The notes beneath the pieces were generated by a model, which did not search any database, was not told the origin of the DNA, and was given only the letters and a program-made list of their open reading frames with translations. A DNA stretch of 64,000 bases, from the NCBI RefSeq assembly GCF_000956465.1, contig NZ_JYJA01000040.1, positions 124,001 through 188,000 of the forward strand, in the 5' to 3' direction. A program made the position numbers and the translations under genes. Below, piece after piece: positions 16,770 to 24,538 of this stretch; positions within the stretch are counted from its first letter, which is position 1; every line of letters starts with the position of its first letter. This stretch comes from Microbacterium trichothecenolyticum (GTDB taxonomy: Bacteria; Actinomycetota; Actinomycetes; Actinomycetales; Microbacteriaceae).

Positions 16770-18320
16770 TCAGAAGAAGCCCATGGCTCCGTCGGCGTAC
16801 GACACCAGCAGGTTCTTCGTCTGCTGGTAGTGGTCGAGCATCTTGAGGTGGTTCTCGCGGCCGATGCCGGACTGCTTGTACCCGCCGAACGCCGCGTGGG
16901 CGGGGTACTGGTGGTACGTGTTCGTCCAGACGCGGCCTGCCTCGATGGCCCGGCCGGCGCGGTACGCGGTGTCGCCGGAGCGGCTCCAGACGCCGGCGCC
17001 GAGGCCGTAGAGCGTGTCGTTGGCGATCGAGATGGCGTCGTCGAAGTCGTCGAACGAGGTGACCGAGACGACCGGCCCGAAGATCTCCTCCTGGAAGATC
17101 CGCATGTCGTTCGTGCCCTCGAAGACCGTCGGCGCGACGTAGTAGCCGCCCGAAAGGTCGCCGCCGAGGTCGACGCGCTCCCCGCCGGCGAGGAGCTTCG
17201 CACCGCCCGCCGTGCCGATCTCGATGTACGACAGGATCTTCTCGAGCTGATCGTTCGAGGCCTGCGCGCCGATCATCGTCGCCGGATCCAGCGGGTTGCC
17301 CTGCACGATCTTGCCGACGCGGCCGAGGGCGTCGCCGAGGAACCCGTCGTAGATCGAGCGCTGGATGAGCGCGCGCGACGGGCACGTGCAGACCTCGCCC
17401 TGGTTGAGGGCGAAGAGCGTGAAGCCCTCGAGCGCTTTGTCGTAGTAGGAGTCATCGGTGGTGCGGGCGACGTCCTCGAAGAAGACGTTCGCACTCTTGC
17501 CCCCGAGCTCGAGGGTCACCGGGATGAGGTTCTGCGACGCGTACTGCATGATGAGGCGGCCGGTCGTGGTCTCGCCCGTGAACGCGACCTTGCGGATGCG
17601 CTTGTGCTGCGCGAGCGGAGCGCCGGCCTCGATGCCGAAACCGTTGACGATGTTGACGACGCCGGCGGGCAGCAGGTCGCCGATGATCTCGAACAGGAAC
17701 AGGATCGACGCCGGCGTCTGCTCGGCAGGCTTGAGCACGACGCAGTTGCCGGCGGCGAGCGCGGGCGCGAGCTTCCACGTGGCCATGAGGATCGGGAAGT
17801 TCCACGGGATGATCTGCCCCACCACGCCGAGCGGCTCGTGGAAGTGGTAGGCCACGGTGTCCTCGTCGAGCTGGCTGAGCGAGCCCTCCTGGCCGCGCAG
17901 CACGCCCGCGAAGTAGCGGAAGTGATCGACGGCGAGCGGGATGTCGGCGGCCAGCGTCTCGCGGACCGGCTTGCCGTTCTCCCAGGTCTCGGCGACGGCG
18001 ATCCGCTCGAGGTTCTGCTCGATGCGGTCGGCGATCCTGTTGAGGATGACGGCCCGCTCGGCCGGGGTCGTTCGCTTCCAGGACTCGAAAGCCTTCCACG
18101 CGACATCCACCGCGCGGTCGACGTCTTCGACGGTGCCGCGGCCGACCTCGGTGAAGGGCTTCCCGGTGACGGGCGTGATGTTCTCGAAGTACTGGCCCCT
18201 GATCGGCTCGACGAACTCGCCGCCGATGTAGTGCCCGTAGCGGGGGCGGTAGTCGGCGATCGATCCTCGCTGCCCGGGTGCGGCGTAGACGCTCGAGACG
18301 CCCTCTTCGACGATGGTCAT
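16770..18320 (-). CDS. NAD-dependent aldehyde dehydrogenase (ExaC/AcoD type)
   Basis: 516 residues from ATG 18320 with a strong GAAGGAG site; an in-frame ATG further upstream has no such site. The ALDH landmarks are present: PWNFPILM substrate/NAD region, FTGETTTG, the general-base glutamate in LELGGKS, and the catalytic cysteine in NQGEVCTCPSR. The CTCPSR form is typical of acetaldehyde dehydrogenases of the ExaC/AcoD branch. It oxidises short-chain aldehydes to acids in the cytoplasm. It is encoded with DUF779 downstream and a GAF regulator upstream on the same strand. Confidence 0.93.
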   Translation of the reverse strand: MTIVEEGVSSVYAAPGQRGSIADYRPRYGHYIGGEFVEPIRGQYFENITPVTGKPFTEVGRGTVEDVDRAVDVAWKAFESWKRTTPAERAVILNRIADRIEQNLERIAVAETWENGKPVRETLAADIPLAVDHFRYFAGVLRGQEGSLSQLDEDTVAYHFHEPLGVVGQIIPWNFPILMATWKLAPALAAGNCVVLKPAEQTPASILFLFEIIGDLLPAGVVNIVNGFGIEAGAPLAQHKRIRKVAFTGETTTGRLIMQYASQNLIPVTLELGGKSANVFFEDVARTTDDSYYDKALEGFTLFALNQGEVCTCPSRALIQRSIYDGFLGDALGRVGKIVQGNPLDPATMIGAQASNDQLEKILSYIEIGTAGGAKLLAGGERVDLGGDLSGGYYVAPTVFEGTNDMRIFQEEIFGPVVSVTSFDDFDDAISIANDTLYGLGAGVWSRSGDTAYRAGRAIEAGRVWTNTYHQYPAHAAFGGYKQSGIGRENHLKMLDHYQQTKNLLVSYADGAMGFF

Positions 18321-18385
18321 TGCTGGTCTCCTTCGACGCGTTCCGCGACGGACGTCGTCGCGATGCATCGAAGGTAGGCCGGGCG

Positions 18386-18399
18386 ACGTTGCACAACGT
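18386..18399. promoter_or_regulatory. Operator-like palindrome before the aldehyde dehydrogenase
   Basis: Perfect 14-bp palindrome (ACGTTG-CA-CAACGT) in the 90-bp gap between the regulator stop and the dehydrogenase start, 66 bp before the ATG. Its position suits an operator for the adjacent GAF-domain regulator. Confidence 0.5.
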
Positions 18400-18410
18400 T
18401 GCGCCGGTCT

Positions 18411-19751
18411 TCAGCGGTCGGCTTCGAGCCTCTCGATGCGGGTGACGAGGCCCGCGCGGCGAGGCGAGCGCGCGGGCAGCATCGACAGGCACAGCCTGAG
18501 CAGCTCGATGTCGTCGGCGGCGGCATCTGTCTCCGCGAAGGCGAGGAGGACGTCGACGGATGCCTCGGCCATGAGCGCTTCGCGCAGTGCGACCCGCACG
18601 GTGTCACGGAACTCCTCGACCCCGGGCGCGACCGAGTCGGGGAGCACATCACCGCGGTAGGCGGCGAGCGCGACGCGATGCGCGCCGCGGTCGAGGAGCG
18701 ACAGCACCTGATGGGCATCGGTCTCGACCTCGACCCCGAGCCGGTACGGCCGAGACTCCGGCACGAGCGCAGGGGCGGCGGTCGTCAGCGCCTTGCGGAG
18801 GCGCACCATCTCGGCGCGGAGGGTCACGGATGCTGCGTCCCCGGCCGACTCGCCGTACACGAGGTCGCCGAGGCGTTCGGCCGACAGGCCCTGCCGGTGG
18901 ACCGCGAGCATGAGCAGCAGCTCGGCATGGCGCGGGCCGAGCTCGGACACCGTCTCGAAGCCCTCACCCGTGACCTCGAGCTGCGCACGGTCGCGGCCGA
19001 GCACCCGCAGCGTGGCGCGCGTGGGCTCGGCCCGCCGGGCGGGCGCGCGGCGTGCGGGTCGCGGCGGCTCGGCCCGGGCGCGGAGGCGCGCGACGAGGAG
19101 CTCTCCCTCGATCGCCCGGGCCGTGGCATCCACCAGCAGCTGCGCTTGAGGAGTGACGGCCTCGTGGCCGCCGGTCACGTCGATCACGCCGAGGATGCGC
19201 CGCGTCTCGGGGTCGTGCACGGGCGCGGCGCTGCACGACCACGGCTGCACGAGCCGGTTGAAGTGCTCGGCGCCGGTGATCTGCACCGACCGGTCGAGCG
19301 TGATCGCGGTGCCGGGGGCGGCGGTTCCGACGGCGTCCTCGGACCAGTTCGCGCCCTCGACGAACCCCACGTCTCCGGTGAGACGCCGCACGTTGCGATC
19401 GCCCTCCACCCACAGCAGGCGCCCGGCGGCATCGCCCACCGCCACGACGACACCGGATTCGGACGCCTCGCCCGGCAGCAGCAGACCGCGCACCATGTCG
19501 ATGACCGCGGCGAGCGGGTGGGCGCGGCGGTACCCCTCGAGCTCCTCGGCCGTCAGGTCGAGGGGCGGCAGCGCTTCGGCCCCGACGAGGCTGTCGAGCG
19601 AGCGGCGCCACGAGTCGCGCACGAGCAGCCGGACGTCGCGCAGTCGCGCATCGGCGGCGTTGCCCGCCACGAGCTCCTCGTGGGCGCGCTCGATCAGCAG
19701 GCGTGAGGTCTCGGGCGACACCTCACGGCGCTGCGACCAGGGTGATGACAC
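18411..19751 (-). CDS. GAF-domain transcriptional regulator of the aldehyde dehydrogenase
   Basis: 446 residues if GTG 19751 is the start (CGGAG seven bases upstream); the frame is open further upstream but without plausible protein. Residues ~70-260 form an AcoR-like sensor region with a GAF domain (GLLLPGEASESGVVVAVGD, NWSEDAVGT, PVHDPETRRILGVIDVTGG). After a basic linker, residues ~290-400 look like a winged-helix domain (LGPRHAELLLMLAVHRQGLS, then TLRAEMVRLRKAL). Genes of this architecture accompany ALDH/DUF779 pairs. It probably senses an aldehyde or alcohol-related signal; no sigma54 domain is present. Confidence 0.75.
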   Translation of the reverse strand: MSSPWSQRREVSPETSRLLIERAHEELVAGNAADARLRDVRLLVRDSWRRSLDSLVGAEALPPLDLTAEELEGYRRAHPLAAVIDMVRGLLLPGEASESGVVVAVGDAAGRLLWVEGDRNVRRLTGDVGFVEGANWSEDAVGTAAPGTAITLDRSVQITGAEHFNRLVQPWSCSAAPVHDPETRRILGVIDVTGGHEAVTPQAQLLVDATARAIEGELLVARLRARAEPPRPARRAPARRAEPTRATLRVLGRDRAQLEVTGEGFETVSELGPRHAELLLMLAVHRQGLSAERLGDLVYGESAGDAASVTLRAEMVRLRKALTTAAPALVPESRPYRLGVEVETDAHQVLSLLDRGAHRVALAAYRGDVLPDSVAPGVEEFRDTVRVALREALMAEASVDVLLAFAETDAAADDIELLRLCLSMLPARSPRRAGLVTRIERLEADR

Positions 19752-19830
19752 GGCGGCTCCGATCGACGTCGGTGGAGCGTGGGTCCCAGTGTAGGCGCGG
19801 AGGGGCAGCAGGAACGACGGATGCTGCGGC

Positions 19831-20172
19831 TCAGGCTCGCTCGGAGACGGTGAGGTTCTCGCTGGCCCAGGCGCCGAGCTGCTGCAGCACCGGGATGAGC
19901 CTCTCACCCTGCGGGGTGAGCGCGTAGCTGACGGCGACAGGCGGCCCGGCGTCGACGTCGCGCGTCACCAGGCCGGTCTCGGCGAGCTCCGAGAGGCGGT
20001 CGGAGAGTACCGCGTCGCTGATGCCGGTGACCGTGCGTTTCAGCGACACGAACGACAGCGGTCCGCTGCTCAAGGCGTCCAGGATCATGCCGTTCCACCG
20101 TTTGCCGAGCACTGAGAACGCGAGCGATATCGCCGCGTCGCACGCGGGTCCGCCATGTTCCTGCTCGGTCAT
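19831..20172 (-). CDS. HxlR-family transcriptional regulator
   Basis: 113 residues from ATG 20172. A cysteine near the N-terminus (GPACDAAISLAFSVLGKRW) is followed by the HxlR winged helix (GPLSFVSLKRTV, ISDAVLSDRLSELAETGLV, YALTPQGERL). HxlR proteins often sense quinones or electrophiles through that N-terminal cysteine and control divergent oxidoreductase genes. Here an FMN reductase is divergent and an inverted repeat lies between them. Confidence 0.92.
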   Translation of the reverse strand: MTEQEHGGPACDAAISLAFSVLGKRWNGMILDALSSGPLSFVSLKRTVTGISDAVLSDRLSELAETGLVTRDVDAGPPVAVSYALTPQGERLIPVLQQLGAWASENLTVSERA

Positions 20173-20199
20173 CCCCTCATGGTACCCGTGCTACTGTCT

Positions 20200-20232
20200 G
20201 CATAGTCACTCTGGTTTTCATAGTGACTATGC
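20200..20232. promoter_or_regulatory. HxlR operator candidate
   Basis: Perfect 11-bp inverted repeat GCATAGTCACT (20200-20210) and AGTGACTATGC (20222-20232), centre-to-centre 22 bp, in the 82-bp divergent intergenic region. Spacing of two turns of helix fits a dimeric HxlR protein. It would control both the regulator and the reductase. Confidence 0.7.
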
Positions 20233-20254
20233 GAAATGAGAACAGGAGCCTCCG

Positions 20255-20911
20255 TTGACCCTCTTCCGTCTGGACGCCAGCATCCTTCCCGCCACCTCCG
20301 CCAGTCGCGAGCTCGGCGATCTCGTCGAGGCCGAGTGGACGGCCGCACACCCGACGTCATCGGTGCTGCGCCGCGATCTGTCGGCCGACCCGGTGCCGGC
20401 CACGGCATGGCGCGACGCCGTGCAGGGCGGCTTCACGCCCGAGGCCGAGCGCACCGACGACCAGCGCGCGGCGATCGCCCTGGCCGGCACGTTCGCCGAC
20501 GAGCTCCGCGGCGCCGAGGCGCTGCTGTTCACCGTGCCGCTGTACAACTACGGCGTCTCGCAGCACTTCAAGACCTGGTTCGACCTCGTTTACACCGTCC
20601 CCGGCATCGACCCGCAGGGGACCGACCTGCGCGGAAAGCCCGCGACGCTGGTGACCGTGCTCGGCGGCAACTACGCCGAGGGCACGCCGAAGGAGGGTTG
20701 GGATCACTCCACCGCATGGCTGCGCCGCGTGCTCGAGGACGTCTGGGGCCTCGACCTGCGCATCGTGCAGCGGCCGTTCACACTCGTGGGCGTGAACCCC
20801 GCGCTGGACGCCTTCGCTGAGCCGGCCGCCGAGCTCAAGCGCTCGGCGGAGACGGACGCCGTGCGCTCCGGTCGCGAGCTGGCCGAGCTGCGGGGGACCC
20901 AGGTCGCCTGA
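20255..20911 (+). CDS. FMN-dependent NADH:quinone/azo reductase (AzoR-like flavodoxin-2 fold)
   Basis: 218 residues from TTG 20255 with AGGAG upstream; no ATG/GTG is available between the operator and the conserved start. SASR near residue 15 matches the FMN-phosphate loop, and VPLYNYGVS the flavin-binding turn of AzoR proteins; the length is close to the usual ~200. It reduces quinones or azo compounds by two electrons in the cytosol. Divergent from an HxlR regulator, so probably induced by electrophile stress. Confidence 0.88.
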   Translation: MTLFRLDASILPATSASRELGDLVEAEWTAAHPTSSVLRRDLSADPVPATAWRDAVQGGFTPEAERTDDQRAAIALAGTFADELRGAEALLFTVPLYNYGVSQHFKTWFDLVYTVPGIDPQGTDLRGKPATLVTVLGGNYAEGTPKEGWDHSTAWLRRVLEDVWGLDLRIVQRPFTLVGVNPALDAFAEPAAELKRSAETDAVRSGRELAELRGTQVA

Positions 20912-20997
20912 GACCGCGGATCACCCCCGCCGCTCTCGTGCGACACCCGCCGCCCGGTCGATCGGTGAAGCGCCCAGGAGGCGTGCTGCGACGCTGG

Positions 20998-21180
20998 GCC
21001 GCCGCGGTGGTGACCACCGCGCGCAGCGGCATGAGCGCGCCGGCGACCTGATCGATCGCGTCGGCGTCGACGCCGGCTTCGGCGAGCGCAGCGGCCGCGT
21101 GGCCGATGACGCGGTCGAAGTCGGCGTCGGTGATCCCGCGACCGGCGTGGGCGACCCCGAGGTCCTTGCCCTTGTACCCC
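20998..21180 (-). pseudogene. C-terminal fragment of a group I truncated haemoglobin
   Basis: The minus frame encodes YKGKDLGVAHAGRGIT, then DADFDRVIGHAAAALAEAG and MPLRAVVTTA. This matches the second half of a trHbN globin: the GKD turn, the proximal-histidine HAG segment and helices G-H. The N-terminal half (helices A to E, with the distal haem pocket) is absent, and the frame before it is low-complexity arginine. It can not bind haem normally and is a gene remnant. Confidence 0.6.
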
Positions 21181-21199
21181 CGGCGGCGATGCCCGCGCC

Positions 21200-21420
21200 T
21201 TCGCCGAGGCCCCGACGAGTTCCTCTGCCTCATCGACGACACCGCGGGCGCGGACGTGAGGGACGTCGCGTCCGAGCAGATCCGACGCGCCGCCGGAGCG
21301 CGCGAGGACCGCCTCACGGAGGCGCTCACCGCCGCCGGCTGCCCCGCGTTCGCCGAGCGGGTCTCCTCGCATCTGCTCGCTCGCACCGTGATCGGCGGAG
21401 CGTCTCGGGCGGGGGCCGTC
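21200..21420 (+). pseudogene. Fragment of an unidentified plus-strand gene
   Basis: Between the globin remnant and the CCA gene the plus frame has strongly C/G-ending codons and a protein-like stretch (DEFLCLIDDTAGADVRDVAS, then RLTEALTAAGCPAFAERV and LLARTVIGGA). No start codon or N-terminal domain accompanies it. The helical character and ending are compatible with the C-terminal part of a TetR-type regulator, but I do not recognise it firmly. Confidence 0.35.
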
Positions 21421-21434
21421 CTGTCTGACGGGGG

Positions 21435-22862
21435 TCAGGCGCGCGCGGCCCACCACTCCCGCAGGCGCCGCTCCGCCTCCTGCTCGCCGACCACGCCTTC
21501 GTCGAGCCGCACGTCGAGGAGGAACCTGTAGGCCTCGCCCACCTCGCGGCCGGGCTTCAGGCCCAGCACCTCCTGGATGCGGTTGCCGTCGAGCTCTGGG
21601 CGCATCGCGTCGAGCTGCTCCTGGGCGGCGAGCTCGGCGATGCGGCGCTCGATGTCGTCGTAGGCGCGCGCGAGGCGCGTGGCCTTCTTGACGTTGCGGG
21701 TCGTGACGTCGGCGCGCGTGAGGATGTGCAGACGATCGAGCTCGGTGTCGGCGTCGCGGACGTACCGACGCACCGCCGAGTCGGTCCAGGCACCCTCGGA
21801 GTACCCGAAGAAGCGCAGGTGCAGCTCGATGAGCCGGCTCACGGTGGCGATGGTCGCCGAGTCGAAGCGCAGCTCCTGCAGGCGCCTGCGGGCGAGCCGC
21901 GCGCCCTTGAGGTCGTGGTGGTAGAACGTGACGCCGCCGCCCGGCTCGAGTCGGCGCGTCGCGGGCTTTCCGATGTCGTGCAGGAGCGACGCGAGGCGGA
22001 GCGCCACGTCGGGGGCAGCATCCGGATTCCGGCTCTTCTCGAGTTGTATCGCCTGCCGCAGCACCGTGAGCGAGTGCTCGTAGACGTCCTTGTGGTGGTG
22101 GTGCTCATCGACCTCGAGCTGCAGCGCGGGGATCTCCGGCAGGAACTCGGCCATGAGTCCCGTCTCGACGAGCAGGCGGATGCCTCGCACGGGGTCATCG
22201 GTCGCGAGCAGCTTGACGAGCTCGCCCTGGATGCGCTCGGGGCTCACGATCTCGAGCGTCGCACGGAGCTCTTCCATCGCGGCCTCGGTGGCGGGGTCGA
22301 CCGCGAAGCCGAGCTGCGACGCGAACCGGGCGGCGCGCAGCATCCGGAGAGGATCGTCGCCGAAGCTCACAGCGGGGTCGGTGGGGGTGCGGAGCACGGC
22401 GCGGACGAGGTCCTCGACACCGCCGGTGGGATCGACCAGGGTCTGCCCGGGAACCCGCAGCGCCATGGCGTTCACCGTGAAGTCGCGGCGCACCAGATCG
22501 CCCTCGATGGTGTCGCCGAACTCGACGGTGGGCTTGCGGGTGACGCCGTCGTAGCTGTCGGCGCGATAGGTCGTGATCTCGACCTGCTCGCCGTGGACGC
22601 GGGCGCCGATCGTGCCGAAGGCGCGGCCGATATCCCACTGTGCAGTGGAGATCGGCTTGACGATCTTCAGGATGTCGTCGGGGCGCGCGTTCGTCGTGAA
22701 GTCGAGGTCGTTCGTCGGGCGGCCCAGCAGCGCGTCGCGTACGGGACCGCCCACGATCGCGAGGTCGAAGCCGGCATCGGCGAAGGCGCGGGCGAGTGCG
22801 GCGACGACGGGGGACTCGGCGAGCGCGCCGAGGCGCGCGATGCCCTCGGCCATGTTGAGCAT
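21435..22862 (-). CDS. cca: CCA tRNA nucleotidyltransferase
   Basis: 475 residues from ATG 22862 (a second ATG lies three codons later). The poly(A) polymerase-type head has IVGGPVRDALLG and NDLDFTTNA, the metal-binding DxD. The tRNA-binding RNA-and-SrmB region (DDPLRMLRAARFASQLGF) and an HD domain (LLHDIGKPATR) follow. It builds or repairs the 3' CCA end, which matters here because the two tRNA genes in this window do not encode CCA. TAGGCT lies seven bases before the ATG, suggesting a nearly leaderless mRNA. Confidence 0.95.
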   Translation of the reverse strand: MLNMAEGIARLGALAESPVVAALARAFADAGFDLAIVGGPVRDALLGRPTNDLDFTTNARPDDILKIVKPISTAQWDIGRAFGTIGARVHGEQVEITTYRADSYDGVTRKPTVEFGDTIEGDLVRRDFTVNAMALRVPGQTLVDPTGGVEDLVRAVLRTPTDPAVSFGDDPLRMLRAARFASQLGFAVDPATEAAMEELRATLEIVSPERIQGELVKLLATDDPVRGIRLLVETGLMAEFLPEIPALQLEVDEHHHHKDVYEHSLTVLRQAIQLEKSRNPDAAPDVALRLASLLHDIGKPATRRLEPGGGVTFYHHDLKGARLARRRLQELRFDSATIATVSRLIELHLRFFGYSEGAWTDSAVRRYVRDADTELDRLHILTRADVTTRNVKKATRLARAYDDIERRIAELAAQEQLDAMRPELDGNRIQEVLGLKPGREVGEAYRFLLDVRLDEGVVGEQEAERRLREWWAARA

Positions 22863-22907
22863 GGGTTCCAGCCTATCTGCGCGCGGGCGGAGCCTCCGGG
22901 GCGGCGC

Positions 22908-24440
22908 TCATGCGAACCGCAGGAAGCCGCTGAACAGGAACTCGCGCACCCGCGGCAGCAGGTCCGCCCGGAGCGCGCCGGCGTCGACCTCGAGCAGATC
23001 GGCGATCGCGTCGATGAGAACCCCCACGGGAAGGTCGCCGTCGCACGCGCCGACGAGCGCCGCGAGCCCCGGATCCACGCCGAGGGCGCGACCGAATCCG
23101 CCGCCCTGACGCAGCTCGATGACGGTCGGATCCTCGGCTCCGGGAAGATGATGGCGCGCCTCGGTGACATCGGGGGCGACCAGGAGGACGGATGCCGCGA
23201 GCCCCGCGTCGTCGAGCGCGCTCACGCGGTCGTGGGCCTCGAGCGCGGCCGCGAGGTGCGCCCCGAGCCCTTCGCCGGCGAGCGCCGTGTGGAGGGTCTC
23301 GTAGCGAGCGATCGTGGGGGACCCGTCGGCCGGACGCCGCAGCAGCAGGTACCCGAACCCCACCTCCGTCACCGCGCGGGCCGCGAAGTCGTCGAGCCAC
23401 GCGTCCACGAGTCTCGCGAAGCCGGGCGTGCCGGGCAGCGTGCCGCCGTCGCGCACCCACAGCTCGGCGTAGGACAGCGGGTCGAGGCTCTCGCGCTCGA
23501 CGACCCAGGCGTCCAGGGGCACCGGCGACGACTCGACCCATCCGCGTACGCGGTCGAGGCCGGGCACGCCGTCCCGTGTCTCCCAGTTGCCGAGGAGCTG
23601 CGCGACGCCACCGGGCGCGAGGTGCGCGCCGACACCCCGGACGAACGCTGCCACGACGTCATCGCCGACCATGCCGCCGTCTCGGTACTCGTAGGCGGGA
23701 ACGTCGGCGACCCGGGGCGTGATCACGAACGGCGGGTTCGACACGACGCGGTCGTACTGCTCGCCGACGACGGGCTCGAAGAGGCTGCCGAGGCGCACCT
23801 CGACGCCGTCGATGCCGTTGAGCAGGGCGTTCAGCCGCGTGAACGAGAGGGCGCGCGGCGAGATGTCCGTCGCCACGACGTGGCCGACGTGCGCGCGGGC
23901 GCGGAGCGCCTGGATCCCGCAGCCGGCACCGATGTCGAGCGCCCGTTCGGCGGGCGTCGGCAGCTGCAGCCCGGCGAGCGTCAGCGACGCGCCGCCCACG
24001 CCGAGCACGTGATCCTCAGGCAGCGGCCCGCCGAGCGCCGCCTCGTCGAGGTCGCTCGCGATCCACCATTGTCCGGATCCCGAAGCGTCGGCGTACGACT
24101 GCGGCCGCACCACCGCGAGAGGGCGCACCTCGCCGCCGTCGATCTCGGCGAGACCCAGCCGCACGAGTCCTCCCGCACCGGCACGCACGAGCGCGTGATC
24201 GACGGATGCCTCGGCCTGCGGCATCCCGAGCACGAGAAGTCTGCCCAGCACGGCGAGGGCATCGCCGCGGTCGCCGAGGGCCCGCGCCGCCGGCGACCGC
24301 AGGCCGCGCGCGATCGCGTCGTCGGCCGCCGCACCCCACGCGTCGCGCAGGGCTTCGGCGGTGAACCCGGCGCGGCCCAGGTCGGCGGCGAGGTCACGGC
24401 ACAGGTCTGTATCCGGTTCGGGGAGCACGGCTCCATTCAA
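22908..24440 (-). CDS. SAM-dependent methyltransferase with NPPF motif
   Basis: 510 residues. The central part (~residues 160-330) is a class I methyltransferase: ALDIGAGCGIQAL binds SAM and VVSNPPFVI is the N6-adenine/N5-glutamine-type catalytic motif. An N-terminal ~150-residue domain (helical, then QWWIASDLDE) and a ~150-residue C-terminal domain flank it, as in actinobacterial RsmC/HemK-like proteins of unknown target. The substrate may be rRNA or protein. It ends 45 bp before the CCA gene on the same strand. Confidence 0.8.
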   Translation of the reverse strand: MNGAVLPEPDTDLCRDLAADLGRAGFTAEALRDAWGAAADDAIARGLRSPAARALGDRGDALAVLGRLLVLGMPQAEASVDHALVRAGAGGLVRLGLAEIDGGEVRPLAVVRPQSYADASGSGQWWIASDLDEAALGGPLPEDHVLGVGGASLTLAGLQLPTPAERALDIGAGCGIQALRARAHVGHVVATDISPRALSFTRLNALLNGIDGVEVRLGSLFEPVVGEQYDRVVSNPPFVITPRVADVPAYEYRDGGMVGDDVVAAFVRGVGAHLAPGGVAQLLGNWETRDGVPGLDRVRGWVESSPVPLDAWVVERESLDPLSYAELWVRDGGTLPGTPGFARLVDAWLDDFAARAVTEVGFGYLLLRRPADGSPTIARYETLHTALAGEGLGAHLAAALEAHDRVSALDDAGLAASVLLVAPDVTEARHHLPGAEDPTVIELRQGGGFGRALGVDPGLAALVGACDGDLPVGVLIDAIADLLEVDAGALRADLLPRVREFLFSGFLRFA

Positions 24441-24481
24441 CCGCGCCGCCCGCCCTCCGGCGGGCTCGGAGGCGCGGACCG

Positions 24482-24487
24482 TAGAAT
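24482..24487 (+). promoter_or_regulatory. -10 element before the DUF6049 gene
   Basis: TAGAAT, a good actinobacterial -10 hexamer, lies 51 bp before the start codon in the 98-bp divergent gap. No convincing -35 was found. Confidence 0.4.
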
Positions 24488-24538
24488 CTCCTCGATCGTG
24501 CGGTCAGGACATCGCACAGGAGCGAACCCCCCGACAGG

